Positions 41,177 through 54,500 of a stretch of 64,000 nucleotides of DNA are shown piece after piece. A program made the position numbers and the translations under genes. Below the pieces are notes generated by a model that saw only the letters and a program-made list of their open reading frames with translations, was not told where the DNA came from and made no database searches. How positions within the stretch are numbered: the first letter of the stretch is position 1; each line of letters begins with the position of its first letter. The stretch is from Albula goreensis. Lineage: Eukaryota; Chordata; Actinopteri; Albuliformes; Albulidae. Location: NCBI GenBank assembly GCA_022829145.1, contig CM040755.1:21473063-21537062 (forward strand), given 5' to 3'.

Positions 41177-41760
41177 CTCCATCTCTAACCAGCTTAACTA
41201 GGAATATTGGCCAAATGTCAATGAACTACCCGTATTTCATCTCTTGAGCTAGTCTTTGGGAGGAAACCAAAAACATTGGTACAGTCATATTTCTTGTCTC
41301 TTTTTTCATGCACCATATTTTACTGTGAGGTTACAACAGAAAATACAAATGATGATAACTGGGATGTACAATGCATCTCAATCCTTTACTGAACCTAAAT
41401 GGGAATATTTGACATATTTGACGCTGGACTGTGACGCAGTATAAGAGGCTATATGGGGGAGGAAAAGGTGGAAAGGAGGGGGATAATGGTATCCATGAAA
41501 CATGTAAAAAAAAATTAGCAGATATTTCGCACCATAAGCACAACTTGAATCAGACTGAGCAAAGAATCTAAGAGACAGTGACCTGCTGGAAGGAATCGTG
41601 GCTCTCCAGACAGAAGCTGTTAGCTTGGCAGGAGAAACCAGACCCCCTTCAGCGACCTCCTCAGCAATGGAGCAAGCTAGGCCTTTGGCTCCAACTACTC
41701 CCTTAGTGGATTCTTTTAGCACTAATCCAGCTTGCTGGGGAAAAATAGATGAGAGATGCA
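41177..41760. other. Unassigned sequence after the L1 ORF1 relic
   Basis: This may be remaining L1 or hAT internal sequence. I see no endonuclease or reverse-transcriptase motif. The minus-strand ORF at 41378-41761 has no domain. Confidence 0.4.
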
Positions 41761-41770
41761 TACACTCATT

Positions 41771-41806
41771 TTCTCTCTCTTTGACTCTCTCTCACTCTCT
41801 CTGTCA
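41771..41806. repeat. Interrupted CT-rich tract
   Basis: TTTCTCTCTCT, CTCTCTCTCAC and CTCTCTGTC blocks form a short interrupted polypyrimidine stretch. Confidence 0.75.
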
Positions 41807-42499
41807 CTTACCCAGCACACCCACTCACTCAAATGTTTGACTGTTTGGAGAGGCACACTTACACTGTGTTCCCAATAAATTTAAAAATATCCTCCATCTC
41901 CATCCTTGTATCCTCTCGCTTCTGAGAGACCAGTTCCTTTTTTGTGTCATAGTGGCTAGCTAATATTACCCCTACACTGGCTATGCATATCAAATATTGA
42001 TTTTATAGGATCTTTTCAGCATTTCTTACTTTTTGAGTATATTAAACTGATATTCTACTCCATAATGATGCATTAGCTCTACTTTATTAATCTACTGTAA
42101 TTTAAGGTCATTTGTAGAGTAGGTAGGGCCTGAACAGTGACTCAAGCATAGGGCCCCCAGCCCCCTAAGTGCTGCCCTGACTACACCCTACCTGAGACTT
42201 TGCCTTCTGACAAACATCTGTAACATTCCCACAGCATTGCTGCGCTGGTGCTGCAGTGTTTTCATGTCTGTACAGACTGGCAAGAGAATATAAACCTCTG
42301 ATTTGTGTCAGACATTGTAGTTAGCAATATGTGGCCCATAGAATGGAAAAAAAAAGTTTCTGGCCTGCAGGTACAAACACCCGTGTCACACCCGTTTCAA
42401 TTATATGTGTGTTTGTGAGATGGTGGTGACTCAGTGAGTGACAGAATTCAAAATGAGCTGTTGGTTTTGAAACGAACACCTCATATTCTCCCAGTGTTG

Positions 42500-42990
42500 C
42501 AGCAGCATTGCTTCAGCATCGGTGTCTGCCAGACAATTCAGGACACAACTCAATCCATCAGCCACGCTGGGCTTCATTAGCAATGGTTATATATCAGCAA
42601 ACGGCATTCATTATTCATACGGCTAAGGGGTCATCGCAAAGTAATTCAGCTTTAGCAGAGAATTTTATGTCAACCGCACCTTTCAAACACTTCAGGAAGA
42701 TAAATCCGTTAATGTTTTCTGCCTAATTACGCAGGAGGAGTGTTTTGGGGGGGTCGTCTGTTTCATAAAGGTTGACTTAATCAGAAACACAAAGTTCACT
42801 TTGAAGCCTGGTGCCGTGTCAACTAATACATCATAAACTATCAATTTACAGCATTAAAAAATGTCAGCGTGTGTGATCGTGGATTACAAAGGGCATTGGG
42901 AAAAGCAGCGAGTTCGTAGCCCCTGTAAGAGCGTGCTCAGACCCTGGCACTAATGAAGATGCAGCGATTCTCACCCATTCGGGTCGCCGC
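42500..42990. promoter_or_regulatory. Candidate conserved non-coding block
   Basis: GC-balanced with many homeodomain-type cores: CTTCATTAGCAATGG, AAGTAATTCAGC, CCGTTAATG and GCCTAATTACGCAGG (TAATTA at 42724-42729), then TTGACTTAATCAG. There is no convincing exon. It lies 0.3 kb downstream of the putative hAT element. Confidence 0.36.
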
Positions 42991-43940
42991 TCGTCCTGCA
43001 TTAAAATGAGGTGAGCAGCAGAGCCAACAGCCAATTTTCTCACACGTGACACTCGGACAACTGACCGAGACATTTCATATTCGAGCTCTGAGTCTTTCAT
43101 TGATTTTCACCTCTGTGGATACATGGAAAAAGAGGTTGTCATGAAAATGATATGCTGTGCATTTACCCTCTTACAGTGTGATACATTTACATGCAACAAG
43201 AAGGAAGAGGGTTTGTTTGGTTTTGCTGTGTATTGCATAAGACTGATGCATGATTTTTGGCATGGGTTCAGAAGCAGAGCTGCACTTGCTGTCTGAAGAG
43301 GGCTATGGATAATATGATATATACATCAGCATTTATTGTACTTTCTTTAATAAGCTCTCATTGGTTGGAGTGGAGGTATAATATACAGAATAATACACAG
43401 AATGAGCAGAGTCTCAGATATACTTTCATGCTGAGAGATAAAATACAGCTTGTAGTAGCTGGTCAATTAAATGGAGGCATAATATTGTGCACAGCATACA
43501 TCTCTTAGTGTTGTAGCTGTTTGCTCTGCAGGGCACAGGGTGTCCTGTCTCAGGGCATTTCATTTCAGAACTTGGGTCCATTTTGATATCTATCTTTTAT
43601 AACTCAGCGCTTCATTTTCATGAATAAATTACCATTGCATTATGGGGGAAAAGTGAATATTTTTAGTTCCTTTTGTGTATTACAATGATTTTTCTTTCAC
43701 CTAAAGGCTAAAAATGACCTACGATGTTATGGAGAAATTAACTATTGGGTCCCACTGTCTGTGAGCAGAAGGTTTTTTCCCCTTCCATCTGCCTCAGCAG
43801 GATAATGCACAGATAAATATGCCACTCTGGTTTCTGGGGCTTCAGCTAACCAATTCATTCAGGATGGCCACTTGACCACCAAAAATAACAAGAGGCTCCA
43901 AATGAGACAAAATAACCAGAGTGCCCACGCATGCACTCAC
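42991..43940. other. AT-rich non-coding sequence
   Basis: No gene or repeat family is recognised. Confidence 0.5.
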
Positions 43941-43950
43941 CCTCTGTAAT

Positions 43951-44140
43951 GTGCACACACATTTATGCTCCCTGTTACTTAGATGTACACATGCACACAC
44001 ATTCATACTCCCTCTAACCTGCACACATATTCATGCTCCCTCTTACAGACACACACATTTTCAGTCTCCCTCTTACACACAAACACACTGCACACACATA
44101 CATACACTCATTCTCCTTATAGAGACACACACACACAGAA
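43951..44140. repeat. CA-rich minisatellite, ~28-40-bp units, 5-6 copies
   Basis: Units of the form GCACACACATTCATGCTCCC followed by TCTTACA recur at about 43953, 43993, 44021, 44050 and 44090, with variable CA spacers. Substitutions and spacer changes show that the array is diverged. The minus-strand Cys/Val-rich and + strand His/Thr-rich ORFs are artefacts of it. Confidence 0.8.
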
Positions 44141-44400
44141 AACCACACCGAAGCTCACTATCATGAATGCATACATACACAAGAGCAGTAACACATACAT
44201 GTATGCACACACACACATATCCACATCCACAGGTGAAAATGTCAGTTCAGTTCCTAGCACGTCACCATTACAATATGCTCTCTGCGAGCCCTTGTACAAA
44301 CCCAGCTCTGCAGTCAGCACATCCTCATACCGAGATCTCATACTGCTTAGACAAAGCAGCACAGATCCTTGTCTGGTGTTTACAGACTCGAACGCTGCAC

Positions 44401-44418
44401 CCCCTGCCCCCCCCCCCG
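44401..44418. repeat. Poly(C)-rich tract
   Basis: CCCCTGCC followed by a run of C. Short, and a possible G-quadruplex site on the minus strand. Confidence 0.8.
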
Positions 44419-44499
44419 AGTACACAAAGCACTGTGACAGGTAGGCACATCTTCACTCCTGTTTCTGATCTCTCGAAATCAAAGGTAAACCATGATCCA

Positions 44500-46540
44500 T
44501 AAACTCAATCCGTCTGCATTGCACCCAGCACTCCTGGGATAGCAGCAGCATGGCGGTGGCGACGCTGACTCACTGTGCATCAAACGCTCAGTGACAGCGC
44601 TCAAAGCTGGAATTCCTCACTGCTCCAGAACGCTCTCCACTCCCACGTTTTCTGTAGCACAATAAAGGGAATACGGAGAAGCTATGTCAGAGTAACTTGT
44701 TCTCAACCCGTATTGTAACTGTGAAGAGGCATCAACCTGTCAATGTGAAGGGCATGGGCCAGCTCTGTGCTGAACCTGATATGTAGTATGGTATTTCCCT
44801 CAAAGAGGAGCTTTACACAGTATTTGGGAGTGTCAATAGCTTGGTATGGACATTATATAGGGAGGGGAAACGGACTGGACGGGCTAGTGGTGGGACCATT
44901 ACAGCAGTGTTATCTGTGAGAGGTCTCTGTTTTTAGCAACACCATGACTCAATCTCTCAGTCCCCTTCAGCAGCTACTTGCAAAGCTCCCTCCCAACCAA
45001 TGACACAGTGGTTACATGCTCATTCTTACAACCAGCAGGCCTTGTCAAATATAACACTGTCAGATTGAAAAACACTGCAGAGTATTTCAGAGTGCTTCTA
45101 CAAGAAACTGGCATTTAAATATCTCTTTCAATCTTGTACAGCCATTGACCTTCATGTTATACTTATACACGATGCCATCAAATAGTTTAAAACAAGTCTG
45201 GTTCCAGTGCTGTGACCTTCAGACCATGTGAGAGAGCTAGTGTTGCCACGGACAACAGGGTGTCACACCTGAAGAAAGATGTGTGGAAGCAGTTACTGCA
45301 GTAGGGCTGAGACTCAGCTCAGTCGCCATAATGACACCGAGGAAACCTACAGCAGCACAAGATGAAGTACAGCAGGCATCATTTTTACTACTTCAGTAAA
45401 AAAAATCCTTGCTTACAGGATTGACATCCTCTTGGAGGTTGGTTTCTCTCTTAATCCTACTTCACCCAAGAGTGATAGAGATTGGACCCTGCTAATGCAA
45501 ACTGCTTCAAGAATTCCTAGTACAGGAAGCACCAGAACTTAAACATACATACTATTTATTACACACCTAGGCTTCAGCTTCTGAAACTACAGTAACTTAG
45601 CCCACTAACTAGAAATTCCTGATATAGCCAGCTACACAGTGTTAAATTAGCTGGTGAAGTGGATAATGTTACATTTGTGTCCGTCATCTTAAACGTGCGT
45701 ATGTGGAAACCGTGACTATAGGCTACATAATACTCATATATTGAAATTAAATTGAACGTTTCAATTTATTGTAAAATTTGACATTGAATATGGTCGATCA
45801 AACGAGGTACGTGGGAGACTTGATGTTCGATGACAGTACCTGGCTCCAATGTTTTTCTCTTCGACAGAATGTTGCCATTATGTTTGGTTATAAATGGAAT
45901 CTTCAGGAAAGTTCAATGAGCTTGTGTTTTCAAACAGTGATAAGGCCAATTTCACTGGAACTACCTCATAGCCGTGAATTATTACTGTGCATTCACAGGG
46001 AAATAATTCACAACCCTCCAGCCAATCAGAAACAAATATTTAACCAAGCTGTGGTATAACAGTTGATATTCTCATGACAGGTTTTAATAAAGACACATTT
46101 TGCCCTTCATTCATTATAAATAAATGCATCATCCACTTTTTTTCTTCTTCAAGCAGCATTACAAGTTAATTTTAGCAATGTAGAGCTCTCTACATTGTGT
46201 TTGACAAAAATCTGCATTTAATAATTCACCAGGGTAAAGGACGAATGGTAAGTGAATCTGAATGACATCTCCAAAATGTAGTATACATTTTGTGGAAATT
46301 ATATTTAATCAGTGATTCCCCCCTCTTATTGCATAGCTCTTGTTCTCATCTCCCCCTAAATGTGTAGTTGATGATTGTCTCTTCCCCTTCAGCAGGCTCA
46401 GATAGAGTGATGGGCAGAGACAACAGTCCCCATATGAAGCAGTATTTCAGCATGATTTCCACTGCCCCCCTATGAAAGGCTATGATGGAATGTAATAACC
46501 CACTCATCTAATGAGGTTTGAAAATGAATAGATTACCTCC
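44500..46540. other. Non-coding sequence, nothing recognised
   Basis: Mixed composition, AT-rich after 45.4 kb. No exon, repeat family or RNA gene is recognised. The 93-codon + strand ORF at 45778 has no domain. Confidence 0.5.
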
Positions 46541-46559
46541 TAAATCATGCACAAGAAAA

Positions 46560-47130
46560 GAAAAAAGGAAGCTTTATTATGTGTAATTTCAGTCTCTGGT
46601 GATACTGCCCCGTCCTCGGGAACAATATCCCTCCTCATTGTGTTCTTCATATCTTTCTCCATTCTTCTCCACCTTTTTAGGTACAGCATACAACAATAAG
46701 ATTCTGTTTTTTTTTTTCTTTTCCTCGCTTCCCCACCCTCCCTCACTGGAACCTCAGCTTAGTCAGACAGCAGTGTCGAGTCTGGCTGGGAGAGTATTAG
46801 CATTTAAATGCAGTCTTTGAAGTATTTGTGCTGGCACATGGCCTCTATGTGCACAGAATCAATCAATCTTCGTTTGTTATCACAACCTTTTGCAGGGAAT
46901 TGCCACAGAGTCAGAACGAGGGGAAAACAATGAGAAGAGAGAGGAATGTGGGGTCTGTTAGAGGAGCTGAGTGGAGCCCACATCAGCACCCCCAGAGGAT
47001 GGGAACCCCAGCCCGAGGAGGTGATGATTGGAGGCCTCTGGAGGCTCACAGGAAACATAATAAAATTCACTTTTTACCAAGGTGTGCTGGGTGAGAGTCT
47101 AATCAAATGGGGCCTGCTTCATACTGGATA
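46560..47130. promoter_or_regulatory. Candidate conserved non-coding block
   Basis: GC-balanced sequence containing a perfect 12-bp palindrome GCATTTAAATGC (46800-46811), then GAATCAATCAATC, TTTGTTATCACAACC and GTCTAATCAAATGGGGCC. Overlapping ORFs on both strands have no domains. It is a candidate enhancer by motif and composition. Confidence 0.35.
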
Positions 47131-47752
47131 AGCTCTATAGTGACAGGCAGTGAAATAACAAGAGCCGTGTTGATTGGGGTCAGACCATACTGGAATGTCT
47201 AGGTACGATTCATTATAACATTTCAAACTTAAGAGTGACCTTACTTTTTATGATGATGTGAATAGGCAAAATTGCCATGCCACTGCCTTGAAATCTCTTA
47301 AAAACCAATAACCCAAATGTGATCTGGACTGACAGCAAGACACAAGATAGCCACAATGTCCATTTGAGAGGGGGTAAAATTAACGGGGGATAGTTCCTTT
47401 TAATTATTTGGAAACATTGCACATTTCTGTAAATAAATGTAGGCTGAAATTATCCATATAATTCATAGGTCACTGAACGATAGCATATTTGCATTGGCAT
47501 AAATGATAGATAAATTTGCAGCACTAAGAGTTCATATATTAAACTGCACTTCTGTTCTCCCACTCAGTATCACTAAAATATTGTAATAAATACATGTGTT
47601 TACTACATCAAACACAAAAAGGTGAAAGCACTTTAGTAAGCAAGGAGAATTAAATATATTTAGAGCATGTGCTTCTATGTTGTTGTGTTTTGTTAATTTA
47701 ACATTAATTACATATTCAACATCCCAAGTGCAGAAAAAGGCTGGGCAGGGTT
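47131..47752. other. AT-rich non-coding sequence
   Basis: Nothing recognised. Confidence 0.5.
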
Positions 47753-47785
47753 GGTTCCCAATATATGGCTAATATATTGGGAACC
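47753..47785. repeat. Perfect 14-bp inverted repeat, 5-nt loop
   Basis: GGTTCCCAATATAT and its exact reverse complement flank GGCTA. The stem is perfect over 14 bp. It may be a cruciform-prone relic of a foldback element or an RNA hairpin; no T-run follows and no gene adjoins. Confidence 0.92.
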
Positions 47786-48180
47786 ACCCCTATAATTATG
47801 GCTAACATGGCTTGAACATACCATATCAGTGATTCTAAAAGTGGGATGATTGTATTGGGGCACACAGGCAGGAGCTTCAGTGATGAAACAGTGATGTGGA
47901 ACAGTGTTTAAGGAGATGCCAGCATGAAACTTTGAGGAGGGACATCATGAACACATGGGGGGAAAGGACATTACACACTGAGGCTCTTCAGGATCTGAGT
48001 AGCACAAAGCAGTTTAATCAAGAACAATCCATCGAGACCTCTACTGAGCCAGATACCATAGTAACACTTATTATGCTTGGCGATACACATTTGGGATTAC
48101 ATTGGTAGAAAGAGCACAGGAAATAAACCACTGAGCAGTGGGGAAATGTGATATGGTCTGAATCATCTTTCCGCATGTTT
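47786..48180. other. Non-coding sequence, nothing recognised
   Basis: No exon or repeat family is recognised. Confidence 0.5.
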
Positions 48181-48189
48181 TCAATGAAC

Positions 48190-48530
48190 AGACAAGTGTA
48201 TGTTATGAGCGCACTTCCAGGCCTCAGTGATTGCATCCAGCAGTGCAGGGTTTTGGCGGGTCCGTAATAGTGTTATTTTGCCGAAATGGATTTGTTGTGC
48301 GCATTCCTTTAGGATGCAAGGTCAATGCTAATCACTGCTTATAATGCCATGTTTTTTCCTTTTTAAAGTGATGCCTGTAGGAATGATAATGTCCGTATTC
48401 ACAGAGCATGTGTACTCAAACCATCAGGTTAAAGAGCATGACATCAGTTATTCCAAGTCTATTGCCTCCACCAGATTTGTACCCAATCAAGCATTTATGG
48501 GATAAATCCCTCTATAAATAATGATTAAAT
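48190..48530. promoter_or_regulatory. Candidate conserved non-coding block
   Basis: GC-balanced with unusual CpG retention (GGCGGGTCCGTAATAG, GCCGAAATGG) and homeodomain-type sites (GCTAATCACTGC). No exon is supported. Confidence 0.3.
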
Positions 48531-51500
48531 TTCAATTTAATCTCCAGTGTTGTTGAAAAAAATCAAATGAAAATGTAGAAGCTGGGAGTGTTCAAGGCAT
48601 AATGCACAACATAAATACAATGCAATACCATTTGGAAAAAACTGTCAGATTCAATCACAGAAACATGTCATCTTTTTGCAAAGGGATTCTCAGGCTAGGC
48701 AAACATTGATCACAGCAGACTGACAGTCATTTGTGACAGCATACAGAGAATTGCATGAGGCAGAAAATAAACACATAAGCCAGAGAAACATAAGTTTGCA
48801 TGTGCCAGATAGTGTGATTTGAGCCTTTATAGCCAGTAGATATACAGGTCTGCCTTCTGTTCTCTGAATCCCTCTAACCTCATACTGTTTATTAAACAGG
48901 ATTCAAAGAAACCAATAGCAGAACTAATGTGAAAGAAAGTGTGTCATTGTGACGTTGCTGTGCTGGTACAAGCCTGGAATCAGTCAACATCTGTACTGGA
49001 CATGCAAATAAAAGTAAAAGTTGGTGTTTTCAACAATAACATGGTGCTGGAAAATGGGTAAATTGCAACTCAACAAGCCACAGTAAAAAAGAAAAGGCAG
49101 AAAAAAATGTTTTTTTTATCAGCTCATATTTAATAACACGCACCTAATGTCATTTGATTTGAAGCATGCTATTGAATGCCTTTTTAACTCTCCTCTGTTC
49201 CTCTGTGAGATGTTTCTTCATTCTTTCTTGCTTTTCACTTCATAATCACTTTTCTGAAGGATCATTTTCCATTATTGCTGTATTTGTCTCTCATTTAATG
49301 TTCCGTTTCCTCCTCATTTCTGGCAGTAAGCCAATGTTGACATGGACCGGACTTGTAAGAAGTTGATGACTCTATGACGGGTCAGTGTTAGTAATTGCGT
49401 TATACAGTGTATTGTCATCGCCCCCCCACCACCAGCACCACCAGTTCTGAGCAGAAAGGAGCTATGCTGCTCTGAATTGTATTAAGCTTCCATGCAGGAT
49501 TGCGTTAGCGTCGAAAAAGCCCCCCCACCCCACCCCAGGCCATAGCTGGGGAGGGCAAACATATAATGGAGTGTGTTGATAGCAGGATGGCTTTGCACAT
49601 GCCGCCACATGCTGAAGCGGGCTCTCCACGCAGCGCAGGATGCTTGCGATCCGTCATCGTTAAAGCACTGAAAGTGTTCCCAACACCGAGCGCCTGCCTG
49701 GTTCAGTTAATGGGGATAGGAAAACAATGGAGATAAGAGGCAGAGTGGAGCACACAAGCATGCAATTCAGCATTGTTCACAAAAGCAAAAACACACACCA
49801 GCACTGTATGTCTGCGTGTATGGTGTGTGCTGACAGGTATCTACACAGCAAATGAATGTGACTCCAAATGGAGGTAGGCTGACACAAGAACAGTCCTGTA
49901 ATCAGAAAATATGTTTCCCCTTTGTGAGGTACAAAATCTGAGCTTTTTATTTCAATCTATGTTTATGCCTTTACTAATCAAAGCTCCCCAAAACAATGAG
50001 AGGACCCATTCTTGTAAGAATCTGTTAAAACACCCACAGAATTTTCATATTTTATGAGTTATCTAAGAGATCTCAATTGTCAAAATAATAAGAGGTGAAC
50101 TGCAATTGTTGTGAAAGAAGGAATCTTTTTCTTAATACACTGTACATCACTTCATAATTGCTGGAATGCAAAACACATTTCTACAGGGCTTACAACCAAC
50201 AAAGCTCCACCTCTCAGATTCACTTAGGTGAAGTAGAAGTATGTTTTATTTTGACAGTAGAAATATGTTTGGAGTGATTGTTTATTGGACATAATTAAAA
50301 GGTGGGTGCTTTATTGGGTCTCTGCTTCACGGTGGAAAAACCAAGTCTAAAAGAAAGGCCAATAAAAGGCTTTGACAAGAGATCAGAAGAAGACATCTTA
50401 GAAAATCAATATGGTTTCTGAGGAAAAATCTGACTCCTCCAAAGTTTCACCAATACTTTAATATTTTAATGAGAAGCAAGGGATTATCTCACTATCTAAT
50501 CTGTCACTGACACAGGAGAACGCTGGATGAAACAACAGTAATGTTACCCATGTGTGTTTGCATTTCTTCAACAATAAAGATGCTGAGTTTTCGAATGAGA
50601 GCTTTGCCTTTTCTCTGTCAAGTGCTCCACAGTTGCTTTATCTGTGAAGCAAGCCTTTGTTGCAGGTTGTGTGTTGTGTTTGTGGAGCACCTGTCTTTTC
50701 ATCAGTGTTCGTGGCTTGCTGATGCGGATGATGATTGTGGATCCTTCAAAAGTGTGCAGTTGAATCTGTTATATAGCTCCACTGCTGTGTTACTTTGTCT
50801 GGGTTGTCGGTGAGATTACAAACAGTCAAGCATTGGCATTACTTACAGAAATAAGTCAGAACTGCGGCTTCTTTGTTTTATTTGCTGTTGTATTGTTTTA
50901 TTTTTAACACTCATGTTACGTTACATCCGAGGCCAGAAAATGTTTGCTAGCTAATATATGTTGATAGCTACTGAAGTACTTACACTTATTTAGTATTAAA
51001 AGTTTGTATGCTTTGGAAGAACATCGTACTGATTGCTGTGAGCATCAGTGCAATTTTACCTGGTCTTCTGAGAAAACTCAGAGCTCCTGCTCTGGTAGTT
51101 TTCAAGGGGATAGTTAATGGACTGCAATATTTAAGTCTTACCATAAATGTTTAAATCTTGGTTTAAAGTCTGGACACTGACGAGGCCACTCAAGGACACA
51201 GTCTTTCTTTCTCTAAGCCATTTCAGTGTTGGGGAATGTACATTAAGTTACAATTCTGTTGGAAATGTGAATATATGAGCCACTTTTATATCTTTGACTG
51301 ACTCAAGCACATTTTCATATGTACTTTGTACCATATATTTCCCCTGCGAGTTTGAAGATACCTCCCATTCACTGCTATTGGTAAGCTTCCATATTACATG
51401 ATACTATCTGAATCATGTAACAAGGCCAATTCTTTTCTGGACTCAAAAGTGAATCACATTGCTGTGGGACCACGGTCACAATTCTATGTGAAATTGACTG

Positions 51501-54500
51501 TTTTCTGTTTAAGGTTAGTAGTAAAACCACTCATATCAACAATCCCATCAATGTGTATTTGATAAAAAATAGTATATTGATGTGGTGTTGTTATATATTC
51601 CCATTGATATTCCCTTGTATTATTAAATTTAATCTTCCATTGGTATACCTGGAATATGTGCAACTGTGGATACATGGGTTTCTGAAGAGACCCATCACTA
51701 ATTTTGCCAAGAGACCAAAAACCACCTGAGCGTAGGTCTCTAGACTTGATTTGCTGACTACCTGGTGAGGTTTTGCAACCCATCAATAGTACAGTCAAGA
51801 CCCATGTATTAATTGAAATAATTGTTTTCCATCTAATTAAATCAACTTATTCTTAATACAAAACTGAGTGCTACCTAGGTTTTTGTGCTGTTCAGGGTGA
51901 TTTAGTGTTCTGACCAATTTCGTCCTCTTTGTTGTCGTAACATTGTTTGGCTTTCAGGTGGTAAATTATGATTGTTAGTAATTCAGATCTGATGGTTTGC
52001 TGTTCAGTGTCTTGGGAATGTTGGGAATGCAAACACTAGTTATTTCATTCTTTACAGAGTTATTTCATTCCTAAAGCAGTGGTTCATATAAGCATTGGCC
52101 TTATCCCAGAAAAGAAAAAAATAATGAAAAATGTTGAAAAAAGAAAAAAGGAGAATAATATGACAGAAAACCAATTAGTGCAGATAATGAATAAAAGATG
52201 GAATCATCAATGTAATGTCTGTTAATAGGGTTTTGGGCCAAGTCCACTGATGTCATGAATTATGAGCATTGTCAAACCTCTGAGTGACCACTCCTGCTCT
52301 TCAGACATGGGCATTTTTATGTTGAAAGACATCCTTCTCTGTGTTTGCTAGGTTATTGCTTTCTCATTTTAGCAAACTAACATCACTTTTCACAGGTTTT
52401 ACGGTACCTACCATGTTCTTGCTCAGAATCATTGAATGGCTGGTGTTTAGTCCAAAAAGAGCCAGCCCTGCCACCACCCACAGACTTATGAAGTCATTTT
52501 TATTATCATAGTAGGATGCAGGTCAATGTTTAGATAATATCAGATTATATGGAGAAGTGACAGTTTTTTCCTTTTACTGTAGGCCACATAGTATAGCAAT
52601 ACATTAACCATCGATTTACAACTTCAAGATAATTTTAAATGGATTCAAGAGCCATTGATCAAACTGACATATTCACATTCTGAAAATACAAAAAATGTCA
52701 TCGCCAATGTGGAAGCATCTGTTCCTGTTGTGCTCTGTTTATGCAGTTGGTTGCGTAATGTTAGCATATGGATCAAATGCTAGTTGGAAATTTATGTTTT
52801 CCTAGTGTGATATTCATGTCACATTCCTTTCTCCTTTCTAACAAGGTTAATGAATGACAGGTAATTTTGGCACAATCAATTGCAATTACATAAACAGCAA
52901 AAAGTATGGTATCTACAATCACTCTCAATATTATTCATCAGTATAAATATAAACAATATTTTTGCAATAATTGACAGCTTGAAGCTACTAATGTGTGTTT
53001 GTATAATGAGGAAGACACAGGCATGTCACCATGAAATAAAAGTGATTCTGAAGAAACACATGAAAATTGTTTCTTTCTCTTCATTCATCTTATCCAACTG
53101 GGCAGATCTCATTGTTTCTCTTAGTCTTTAAGTAAATTAATCAAACAAACAACCAATAGCATGTGCAACTATATTTTCATGTATATATGTATTTGTAAAA
53201 AAAACAAAAACTATATTTATTTGAGGAATATACACTCCATGTACAAAACAGTTCCTTTTTGAAGGCACCATTAATCTTTTTTGAAGGTCTCAACTCTTGA
53301 TGGGCTTAATATGGAGGATAAGCTGTCTAATTTGTAGCCTTGAACTTTTGTAAATGCTTAAAGCTTGAACCATCCAAAACCTTTGCATTTCTTCATGATT
53401 TAACTTGCAAGGGGCAAGAGCTTCCTTCCTTGCAAAAAAGTCATTACTTACAGAAACTTTGAGTTCTCGTTTGCTATGCATTCATTATCGTTAGCAACAA
53501 AACCCCTTCCTGGTTGCTAAGAAAAAATATGGCACCTTGTCTCCCTCCCACATGACTGTGGTCTTCTCAATAAATTCTTAATGATTTTTTTTTTCCACAC
53601 TCAATGGTTCTGCCACTGCAAAACACTGAGCAGAAGCTTCCCATCTTAACTCAATCAGAGCCATCTGTAGAAAACAACAGAGAAAGACACTAAGCACAAC
53701 AATCCTGAATCACCCAGTGCAAAAATACAGAGGGCCCAATTCCTAAATCACACCATGTGTTACAATTTACACCATTAATTCATCATCTGTGGGGTTCTGA
53801 TGTGTCAAACGCCTGTGCTTCCAGGCAATAACAACAGATCGCTATAGTTTAAGGGACAGGCTTGAGGGGCTGAACACAATTCATTCTGGCAAAGCAGGAT
53901 GTGAACCTTGCACAAAATCTGACACTAAAACGGGTGAACTGCTCAGGGGGAAAGAGGATTTGAATGGCCAAATGTGCGAGAAATTCACTGTTAACTAGTC
54001 TGCCCCCCCTTCGAGTCCAATAGGTTTTGTTCTTGCTCGAGGAGGCAGAAGTACTACTTATGCATGCAAAGCGGGAATGTATTACATAACTTTGCTCAGT
54101 TTAAATAACTGAACAGCTGAAATGTGACTGGAAGTTTTCATGACAGAAACTTGCTATGCCAAAAGAATTATTTTATTTCATGCCAACCTTGCCCCAGTGA
54201 TATCTCCCTGCTTTGTGCAATGCACCTTCAAAAATGTAAAGTCTGGCTGCTTTTATGCAGATTAATATTGACACAGGTACACACCTTGTGGAGGAAGAAT
54301 AGCTAAAACTGCATTACAGCATAAAATCAGCAGAGCATGCATAGCTTCTCTGCAGTCTTCTCTTTGTGGGCATCATGTACACAGGCCTGTAGACATTAGT
54401 CTATTTCCAATCAATGTCAAAGTACTCAAGTGGAAAACGAATGTGTTAATATTAGTTGAATGTGCATTGTTTGCTTTTTGAAGTGAAACTGGGTGAAATA

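Larger units (their letters stand above)
38987..42179. mobile_element. Putative 3.2-kb composite hAT-like element
   Basis: The left end reads CAGAGCCGTTGAGC, then G/C-run sequence with GGGGCCCC; the right end has GGGCCCCCAGCCCCCTAAGT and finishes GTGCTGCCCTG. The terminal 8 bp agree at 6 positions as inverted repeats. The flanks ACTACAAA (38979-38986) and ACTACACC (42180-42187) agree at 6 of 8, as expected for an aged 8-bp hAT target duplication. G/C-run termini of this kind are typical of fish hAT elements (general knowledge). No hAT transposase is visible inside; instead it holds an inverted-repeat pair and an L1 ORF1 relic. It could instead be two separate solo ends. Confidence 0.45.

Noticed and set aside
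43951-44220. Regular repeats as a CRISPR array
   Set aside because: Units and spacers vary in length, are CA-rich and lie in a vertebrate context without cas genes. It is a minisatellite.
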